From the NCBI GenBank assembly GCA_947630685.1, contig CANRII010000007.1:1-46358 (forward strand): DNA of 46,358 nt, read 5' to 3'. The position numbers and the translations under genes were made by a program. The stretch's first letter is position 1. Each line of letters starts with the position of its first letter. Below are positions 40,187-46,358 of this stretch, piece after piece. Source of the stretch: an uncultured Ruminiclostridium sp. GTDB lineage: Bacteria > Bacillota > Clostridia > Oscillospirales > Ruminococcaceae. The notes beneath the pieces are model-generated. The model saw only the letters and a list, made by a program, of their open reading frames with translations. It did no database searches and was not told the origin of the DNA.

Positions 40187-43100
40187 TTAATTCTTTTCGG
40201 GAGCGTAGTAGTCGACCAGACCGAGCAGGTCGTCATATCTCTGCTTGGAGTTAGCCACCGCCTTGTCGAACAGCGCGTTAGCTCTGTCGGGATTAGCACG
40301 CATGAGCGAGTTGTAACGAACTTCTCTCATCATGAATTCCTTGTAATCGCCGGTAGGAGCCTTGCTGTCCAGCGTGAACGGATTTGTTCCTTCGGGAGCA
40401 GCGGGGTTGAATCTGAACAGATGCCAGTAGCCTGCCTGTACAGCCTCTTTCTCGACCTTCTGAGCGATGGTAAGACCACCCTTGATACCGTGGTTGATAC
40501 AAGGAGCGTAAGCTATTACCAAAGACGGGCCGTCGTAAGCCTCAGCCTCTGCGATAGCTTTCAGGCATTGGTTCATGTCTGCGCCCATAGCGATCTGTGC
40601 AACGTAAACATAACCGTACTTCATAGCTATGCCGGCAAGGTCTTTCTTCTTGACGTCCTTACCGCCTGCGGCAAACTGTGCGACTGCGCCGATGTTGGTA
40701 GCCTTAGAAGCCTGTCCGCCGGTGTTGGAGTAAACCTCGGTATCGAATACGAATACGTTTACGTTCTTGCCGGAAGCGAGAACATGGTCAACACCGCCGT
40801 ATCCTATATCGTATGCCCAGCCGTCGCCGCCGAATATCCAGTTGGACTTCTTAGCGAGGTAATTCTTAGCTTTGAGGACTGCCGTCTTTTCGGGCTTGTC
40901 GCAATTGCAGCCTTCAAGAGCCGCGATAAGCTCCTTAGTAGCTTCTGCGTTAGCCTTACCGTCGTTTGCAGTCTCAAAATATGCGTCTATCTTAGCCTTT
41001 ACGTCGGGATTTTCAGCCTGCTCGTAAAGTGCCTTGAGCTGAGCCTGCGCTCTGTTTCTTAAAGTATCCTGTGCTATGAACATACCCAGACCGTACTCTG
41101 CGTTGTCCTCGAACAGCGAGTTGCCCCAAGCCGGACCCTTGCCTTCCTTATTAACGGTGTAGGGGGTCGAAGGAGCGGAGCCGCCCCAGATAGACGAGCA
41201 GCCGGTAGCGTTGGCGATGTACATTCTGTCGCCGAACAGCTGGGTTATCAGCTTAGCATAAGGAGTTTCGCCGCAGCCTGCGCATGCGCCGGAGAATTCC
41301 AGCAGCGGCTGCTTGAACTGTGAACCCTTTACGCTGGTTTCCTTGAACTTCTCGTGTACTTCCGGTTTGTCCGAAACGGTCATAGCGTAATCAAATGCAG
41401 CCTGAGCGTCCATCTGAGTGTCAAGCGGCTTCATTACCAGAGCCTTTTCCTTAGCGGGGCAGACCTGAGCGCAAACGCCGCAGCCGGTGCAGTCGAGCAC
41501 CGAGGTGACCATAGCGAACTTCATGCCGGGAAGACCGGTAGCGTCCTTTGCCTGAGTGCTTGCGGGAGCCTTTGCAGCCTCTTCCTCATTGAGAACCACG
41601 GGGCGGATAACTGCGTGCGGGCAAACAAACGAGCACTGGTTGCACTGGATGCAGTTTTCGGGGATCCACTGGGGAACGTCAACTGCGATGCCGCGCTTTT
41701 CATAAGCGGCAGAGCCCTGCGGGAAAGTACCGTCAGCCATGCCTACAAAGGTGGATACCGGCAGCTTGTCGCCGCGCTGAGCGTTTACGGGGATAAGAAT
41801 ATTGTTGACAAAATCAACGAGGTCTTTTCTGTCGCCCGTTGCAACATTTACCGGAAGCTCGCCCTCAGCGTCAGCCCACGAAGCGGGAACGTCTACCTTG
41901 ATAACTTCGCCCGCGCCTCTTTCGATAGCGGCGTAGTTCATGTTTACGATGTCCTCGCCCTTCTTGGAGAACGACTTGTAAGCGGCCTGCTTCATGTATT
42001 CGATAGCCTGATCAGCCGGAATAATGTTTGCGATAGAGAAGAACGCCGACTGGAGCACGGTGTTGGTCTTGTTGCCCAGCCCTATCTCCTTAGCTACCTT
42101 TATCGCGTTGATAATGTAGAAGTTGATGTTGTTCTTAGCAATGTAAGCCTTTACCGGAGCGGGCAGCTTTTCGTCCAGCTCGTCAACGCCCCATTGGCAG
42201 TTGAGCAGGAATGAGCCGCCGGGTATAACGTCCTCTACCATATCGTACTTGTCGATGTAGGAGGGGTTATGGCAGGCAACGAAGTTTGCCTTGTTTACAA
42301 AGTAAGTGGACTTGATGGGCGACTTGCCGAAACGCAGATGCGAAATGGTAACGCCGCCGGACTTCTTGGAGTCGTATGCAAAGTATGCCTGAGCATACAT
42401 ATCGGTGTGATCGCCGATTATCTTGATGGAGTTCTTGTTAGCGCCGACCGTACCGTCAGAGCCGAGACCCCAGAACTTGCAGCAGGTGGTGCCTTCCGGA
42501 GTGGTGTTGGGGTTCTCGCCGATAGGCAGCGAAAGACCGGTAACATCGTCCTCGATACCGATGGTGAATCTCATCTTCTCGGTGTTATTGTATACCGCGA
42601 TGATCTGCGCGGGGTTGCAGTCCTTAGAACCAAGACCGTAACGTCCGGTGTAAACGGGAACGTCGGTGAACTTGCCTGCCTGCTTGAGAGCAGCCACAAC
42701 GTCAAGATACAAAGGCTCGCCGAGCGCGCCGGGCTCCTTAGTCCTGTCAAGAACGGTTATCTTCTTAACGGTGGAGGGGATAGCGTCAACAAAAGCGTCT
42801 ACCGAGAAAGGTCTGTAAAGTCTTACCTTGACAAGACCTACCTTCTTGCCCTGTGCAGCCAAGTAGTCGATAGTTTCCTCTATGGTGTCGCATACCGAAC
42901 CCATAGCGATTATTACCTGCTCTGCGTCGGGTGCGCCGTAGTAGTTGAACAGCTTGTAATCGGTGCCTATCTCCGCGTTTACCTTGTCCATGTATTCCTG
43001 TACGATAGCGGGAGTAGCGTCATAGTACTTGTTGCTTGCCTCTCTTGCCTGGAAGAAGATGTCGGGGTTCTGAGCGGTGCCGTGAAGAACAGGATTCTCA

Positions 43101-43729
43101 GGGTTGAGCGCTCTGTTGCGGAAAGCGTCTACCGCGTCATGATCGATCATCTTATCAAGAGTGTCATAGTCCCATACTTCTATCTTCTGTATCTCGTGAG
43201 AGGTTCTGAAGCCGTCGAAGAAGTGCAGGAAAGGTACTCTTGCCTTGTAGGTGGAAAGATGTGCTACCGCGCCGAGATCCATGACCTCCTGCGGGTTGGT
43301 GGAGCAGAGCATAGCGTAACCGGTCTGACGACATGCGTAAATATCGCTGTGGTCGCCGAAAATCGACAGCGCATGAGATGCTACCGCACGAGCGGAAACA
43401 TGGATAACGCTGGGCAGCAGCTCGCCTGCGATTTTATACATATTAGGGATCATCAGCAGCAATCCCTGTGATGCGGTGTATGTAGTAGTGCATGCTCCGG
43501 CAGCAAGTGAGCCGTGTACCGCGCCTGCTGCGCCCGCCTCAGACTGCATTTCTACGACCTTGACTTCCTGTCCGTAGATATTTTTTCTTCCTGCCGTAGC
43601 CCAGGCGTCGGTAACCTCAGCCATTACGGAGGAAGGGGTTATGGGGTAAATAGCGGCAACGTCGGTAAACGCGTATGAAACGTGACCGGCGGCGTTATTA
43701 CCATCCATAGTAAGTTTTTTTCTTCCCAT
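40187..43729 (-). CDS. nifJ: Pyruvate:ferredoxin (flavodoxin) oxidoreductase
   Basis: 1180 residues, the usual single-chain size. It oxidises pyruvate to acetyl-CoA and CO2 while reducing ferredoxin, the central fermentative step in Clostridia. In order: the pyrimidine-binding domain (DGNNAAGHVSYAFTDVAAIYPITPSS), the gamma/CoA domains (FWGLGSDGTVGANKNSIKIIG), two 4Fe-4S motifs (CIQCNQCSFVCPH and CTGCGVCAQVCPA), and the TPP-binding domain with CAGCGETPYAKL and GDGWAYDIGYGG...VFDTEVYSNTGGQ. AAAGGAGG lies 11 bases before the chosen ATG; 15 extra upstream codons lack a site. No nitrogen-fixation gene is near, so it is the housekeeping enzyme despite its symbol. Confidence 0.98.
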   Translation of the reverse strand: MGRKKLTMDGNNAAGHVSYAFTDVAAIYPITPSSVMAEVTDAWATAGRKNIYGQEVKVVEMQSEAGAAGAVHGSLAAGACTTTYTASQGLLLMIPNMYKIAGELLPSVIHVSARAVASHALSIFGDHSDIYACRQTGYAMLCSTNPQEVMDLGAVAHLSTYKARVPFLHFFDGFRTSHEIQKIEVWDYDTLDKMIDHDAVDAFRNRALNPENPVLHGTAQNPDIFFQAREASNKYYDATPAIVQEYMDKVNAEIGTDYKLFNYYGAPDAEQVIIAMGSVCDTIEETIDYLAAQGKKVGLVKVRLYRPFSVDAFVDAIPSTVKKITVLDRTKEPGALGEPLYLDVVAALKQAGKFTDVPVYTGRYGLGSKDCNPAQIIAVYNNTEKMRFTIGIEDDVTGLSLPIGENPNTTPEGTTCCKFWGLGSDGTVGANKNSIKIIGDHTDMYAQAYFAYDSKKSGGVTISHLRFGKSPIKSTYFVNKANFVACHNPSYIDKYDMVEDVIPGGSFLLNCQWGVDELDEKLPAPVKAYIAKNNINFYIINAIKVAKEIGLGNKTNTVLQSAFFSIANIIPADQAIEYMKQAAYKSFSKKGEDIVNMNYAAIERGAGEVIKVDVPASWADAEGELPVNVATGDRKDLVDFVNNILIPVNAQRGDKLPVSTFVGMADGTFPQGSAAYEKRGIAVDVPQWIPENCIQCNQCSFVCPHAVIRPVVLNEEEAAKAPASTQAKDATGLPGMKFAMVTSVLDCTGCGVCAQVCPAKEKALVMKPLDTQMDAQAAFDYAMTVSDKPEVHEKFKETSVKGSQFKQPLLEFSGACAGCGETPYAKLITQLFGDRMYIANATGCSSIWGGSAPSTPYTVNKEGKGPAWGNSLFEDNAEYGLGMFIAQDTLRNRAQAQLKALYEQAENPDVKAKIDAYFETANDGKANAEATKELIAALEGCNCDKPEKTAVLKAKNYLAKKSNWIFGGDGWAYDIGYGGVDHVLASGKNVNVFVFDTEVYSNTGGQASKATNIGAVAQFAAGGKDVKKKDLAGIAMKYGYVYVAQIAMGADMNQCLKAIAEAEAYDGPSLVIAYAPCINHGIKGGLTIAQKVEKEAVQAGYWHLFRFNPAAPEGTNPFTLDSKAPTGDYKEFMMREVRYNSLMRANPDRANALFDKAVANSKQRYDDLLGLVDYYAPEKN

Positions 43730-43788
43730 TGGAAATAGGCCTCCTTTGATTTTTACATGGACGGCTAAGCCCATGCTTAATTACTGTA

Positions 43789-43817
43789 ATTATACCATAA
43801 ATATGTATAGCTGTCAA
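43789..43817 (-). promoter_or_regulatory. nifJ promoter
   Basis: Minus strand TTGACA (43817-43812), 17 bases, TATAAT (43794-43789): full consensus, consistent with a highly expressed fermentation gene. Confidence 0.85.
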
Positions 43818-43876
43818 GCATTCTTATCTCAAGTTTTACCTTTCGAACAAGGCTTTTTTGCGCCCGCTTCAAAATC

Positions 43877-43905
43877 TTGACATATACGCCGGTTTATGAT
43901 AAAAT
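43877..43905 (+). promoter_or_regulatory. prfB promoter
   Basis: TTGACA (43877-43882), 17 bases, TAAAAT (43900-43905). It drives prfB and the methyltransferase gene after it. Confidence 0.8.
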
Positions 43906-43963
43906 AACTATATGTGTATGCCTGTATGACGCAAACGAGTAAAAGATCGAAAGGGAGATAATA

Positions 43964-45076
43964 ATGCTTGAATACGATGAACTGAAAATAGAATTCGATA
44001 ACCTTGAGCCGGAGCTTAAAGAGCTTGCCTCCGCGCTCGACCTTGAGGGACTTAAAAAGGAGATAGCGCAGCTTGAGGAGGAAAGCGGCAAGCCGGATTT
44101 CTGGAACGATGTGGAAAATTCGCAGAAGGTTTCCCGCAGGATAGGCGACTGTAAAAATATCGTGCAAAGCTATAACAAGCTGAAAGAAAGCTATGACGAT
44201 GTGCTTACTATGATAGAACTCGCTCAGGAGGAGGACGACGAAAGCATGCTGCCGGAGATACAGGAGCTGGCGGCGTCGTTTCGCACCGAGCTTGAAACGC
44301 AAAAGCTGGCAACGCTGCTTTCCGGCGAATATGACAGCAAAAACGCGATACTGACGTTCCACGCCGGAGCGGGCGGCACCGAGGCTCAGGACTGGGTGGA
44401 AATGCTGTACCGTATGTATAATCGCTGGGCGGAGCGCCATGGCATGAAGGTCACGGTGCTGGACTATCTCGACGGCGAAGAGGCGGGAATAAAGAGCGCC
44501 AGCATACTGATAGAGGGGCGCAACGCATACGGCTACCTCAAGAGCGAAAACGGCGTGCACCGTCTTGTGCGCGTATCTCCGTTTGACAGCTCAGGTCGCC
44601 GTCACACCAGCTTTGCCTCTGTGGAGGTAATGCCGGAGATAGATGAAACGGTGGACATTGACATCAGCGAGGACGAGATAAAAATGGACGTTTACCGTGC
44701 CAGCGGAGCGGGCGGACAGAAGGTCAACAAGACTTCCTCCGCAGTCAGGATAACCCATATCCCGACCGGAATAGTTTGCGCCTGCCAGACCGAGCGTTCC
44801 CAGCACCAGAACAGGGAATATGCAATGCGTATGTTAAAATCCAAGCTGATAGAGATAAAGGAACGCGAGAACCTCGAAAAAATATCCGATATAAAGGGCG
44901 AGCAGCTCCAGATAGCGTGGGGCGCTCAGATACGCTCTTATGTGTTTATGCCGTATACAATGGCAAAGGATCACCGCACCAATTATGAAATGGGCAACAT
45001 CAACGCGGTGATGGACGGAGATATCGACGGATTTATAAACGCATATCTCAAAGCGCTCAGCCTCGGTCAGATATAA
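43964..45076 (+). CDS. prfB: Peptide chain release factor 2
   Basis: 370 residues in one frame. RF2 releases the peptide at UAA and UGA codons. The codon-recognition SPF is in RVSPFDSSGRRHTSF, and the catalytic GGQ in SGAGGQKVNKTSSAVR. In most bacteria prfB carries an internal UGA read by programmed +1 frameshift; here the corresponding place reads GCG CTC GAC CTT (Ala-Leu-Asp-Leu, about residues 25-28) with no stop, so that autoregulation is absent. GAAAGGGAG precedes the ATG. The next gene overlaps by one base (TAATG). Confidence 0.97.
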   Translation: MLEYDELKIEFDNLEPELKELASALDLEGLKKEIAQLEEESGKPDFWNDVENSQKVSRRIGDCKNIVQSYNKLKESYDDVLTMIELAQEEDDESMLPEIQELAASFRTELETQKLATLLSGEYDSKNAILTFHAGAGGTEAQDWVEMLYRMYNRWAERHGMKVTVLDYLDGEEAGIKSASILIEGRNAYGYLKSENGVHRLVRVSPFDSSGRRHTSFASVEVMPEIDETVDIDISEDEIKMDVYRASGAGGQKVNKTSSAVRITHIPTGIVCACQTERSQHQNREYAMRMLKSKLIEIKERENLEKISDIKGEQLQIAWGAQIRSYVFMPYTMAKDHRTNYEMGNINAVMDGDIDGFINAYLKALSLGQI

Positions 45077-46358
45077 TGCTGAAAAAGAACGATACGGTAG
45101 AGCTTGAGATAACCTCGCTCACCTCTGAGGGCAGCGGAGTGGGAAGATACGACGGCATGGCGGTGTTCGTGCCGTTTACCGCTGTCGGCGACAGGATACG
45201 CTGCCGGATATTAAAAGTAAAAAGCTCCTACGCATATGCAAAGACGGAAGAAATACTTACTCCGTCGAAGGACAGAGTGCCGCAGGACTGCCCCGTTTAC
45301 GGTAAATGCGGCGGCTGCTCCCTGCGGCATATTTCTTATGATTCCCAGCTCAAATATAAGGAAAAAGCGGTATATGACGCTTTTACACGGATAGGAAAGC
45401 TGCACCCGGATTTTCTTTCGATAATAAAAAACAACAGCCCCGACCGCTATCGCAACAAGCTGCAAATGCCGGTAGGAGTACAGGCCGGCAGGACAATGTT
45501 CGGCTTTTACGCGTTTCACAGTCACCGTATTATTCCTTGCGGGGATTGCCTTTTGCAGCCGGAGGCGTTTTCGGTCATTCTGAAACGGCTGTCGGCTCTT
45601 TGTGATGAGTATAATATTCCCGCATACGATGAAGCGACGGGCAAGGGCGCTTTGCGGCACGTTTATCTTAGAAAAGGACATTACAGCGGCGAGATGAGCT
45701 TGTGCATGGTTTCGGCGCGCAGGCACCGCTCGTTTGCCGATATCGCCGCGCGTATCGCTAAGGAATTTCCCGCCGTTACGTCGGTGGTGCTTAACCTTAA
45801 TCCCGACGACACCAACGTTATCCTCGGCGAAAGGGAAGAGGTGCTGTACGGACAGCCCTGTATCACCGATACCATGTGCGGAAAAACATTTTATATCGCG
45901 CCCAAGGCATTCTATCAGGTGAATACGCCGGTCGCGGAGGAAATATACCGTCAGGCTGCCGAATTTGCCGAGCCGGACGGTAAGATCGTGCTGGATCTTT
46001 ACTGCGGCGCAGGCACGATAGGTCTGTCCATGGCAGATAGGGTAAAAAAGCTGATAGGCGTGGAGATAGTGCCGGACGCCGTGGAAAACGCCCGCAGAAA
46101 CGCCGCCGCAAATAATATTTTGAACGCGGAATTTATCTGCGCCGACGCCGCCAAGGCGGCAAAAGAGCTAAACGCCCGAAAATTGCGTCCCGACGTGATA
46201 ATCGTAGATCCGCCGCGCAAGGGCTGCGGACAAGCCGCTGTCGAGGAAATAGCATTGTTCGGCGCTGAGCGCATAGTGATGATATCCTGCGATCCCGCCA
46301 CCGCCGCCCGCGACTGCGCCCTCTTCGAGCAGCTCGGCTACCGCACCGAAAAGGTCCG
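45076..46358 (+). CDS. rlmD: RlmD/RlmCD-type 23S rRNA (uracil-C5)-methyltransferase, 3' end outside window
   Basis: 427 codons visible, open at the window edge; only the last few dozen residues should be missing. An N-terminal TRAM domain (NDTVELEITSLTSEGSGVGRYDG) is followed by the 4Fe-4S cysteines CPVYGKCGGC and a fourth Cys in IIPCGDC, the SAM site DLYCGAGTIGLSMA, and the catalytic VDPPRKGCG and SCDPATAARD with the nucleophilic Cys. This is the RumA/TrmA family making m5U in 23S rRNA; Gram-positive members may act at two sites (RlmCD), and TrmA-like specificity cannot be excluded. ATG overlaps the prfB stop by one base, so the pair is coupled. Confidence 0.93.
   Translation, partial: MLKKNDTVELEITSLTSEGSGVGRYDGMAVFVPFTAVGDRIRCRILKVKSSYAYAKTEEILTPSKDRVPQDCPVYGKCGGCSLRHISYDSQLKYKEKAVYDAFTRIGKLHPDFLSIIKNNSPDRYRNKLQMPVGVQAGRTMFGFYAFHSHRIIPCGDCLLQPEAFSVILKRLSALCDEYNIPAYDEATGKGALRHVYLRKGHYSGEMSLCMVSARRHRSFADIAARIAKEFPAVTSVVLNLNPDDTNVILGEREEVLYGQPCITDTMCGKTFYIAPKAFYQVNTPVAEEIYRQAAEFAEPDGKIVLDLYCGAGTIGLSMADRVKKLIGVEIVPDAVENARRNAAANNILNAEFICADAAKAAKELNARKLRPDVIIVDPPRKGCGQAAVEEIALFGAERIVMISCDPATAARDCALFEQLGYRTEKV

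Noticed and set aside
40130-43471. Long plus-strand open frames opposite nifJ (up to 400 codons)
   Set aside because: They mirror nifJ codons on the other strand, lack ribosome sites and resemble no protein; nifJ is unambiguous.
40187-43729. nifJ as a sign of nitrogen fixation
   Set aside because: PFOR is a standard clostridial fermentation enzyme and no nif structural genes are present.

Overview
The window looks like a chromosomal segment of a Gram-positive Clostridia, most like the Ruminococcus/Oscillospiraceae gut lineages. The signs are strong AGGAGG-type ribosome binding sites, near-consensus TTGACA/TATAAT promoters with 17-base spacers, GTG and TTG starts, a pyruvate:ferredoxin oxidoreductase, a two-feoA/feoB iron system with a small Cys-rich partner, the rpmG-secE-nusG-rplK-rplA order, and a surface protein ending in NPITG plus a hydrophobic stretch and lysines. 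No rRNA, tRNA, CRISPR array, transposase or phage gene was seen.

Layout. 1-550: the end of a PETS-repeat surface protein. 786-4053: a three-gene cluster (VTC-type polyphosphate polymerase domain, DUF4956 membrane protein, large repeat-rich lipoprotein). 4100-8312: an iron-uptake region (feoA, feoA, feoB, Cys-rich membrane protein, HMA-domain protein, DUF2325 protein) in which a TTAG-N6-CTAA palindrome recurs five times, suggesting one metal-responsive regulator. 8328-9701: a MATE transporter on the minus strand, divergent from the next block.

9829-29778 is an approximately 20-kb plus-strand surface-glycan locus behind one strong promoter and a roughly 200-base leader. It encodes a GlfT2-like galactofuranosyltransferase, a DUF4422/GT8-like protein, a double GT2, a 1480-residue four-module fusion (pyruvyl transferase, Fe-S/FrhB-like, hexapeptide acyltransferase, NAD-dependent epimerase), a GT2-GT4 fusion and an unrecognised 722-residue protein. 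It ends in a compact module that resembles CMP-Kdo synthesis but is unorthodox: a ribulose-phosphate-epimerase/CBS fusion, two cytidylyltransferases (one frameshifted kdsB), a DAHP-synthase-type enzyme where KdsA would be expected, an RraA-family protein and a KdsC-type phosphatase. I infer a modified 3-deoxy-ulosonic acid, perhaps C7, as a component of the glycan. From about 16 kb to 29.8 kb the DNA is much more AT-rich than the flanks, so this part was probably acquired. No flippase, polymerase, ABC exporter, initiating transferase or UDP-galactopyranose mutase is present, so the locus needs partners elsewhere.

29931-46358 is ordinary core genome: a four-helix membrane protein, mscL and rnr (minus); a NERD protein, lgt with a long acidic tail, folD and two membrane proteins (plus); the rpmG-secE-nusG-rplK-rplA operon with an attenuator-like leader; nifJ (minus); then prfB (no programmed frameshift) and a partial RlmD-type rRNA methyltransferase. 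Between the NERD gene and lgt lies an untranslated transcription unit of about 115 bases with an anti-Shine-Dalgarno stretch complementary to the lgt ribosome binding site.
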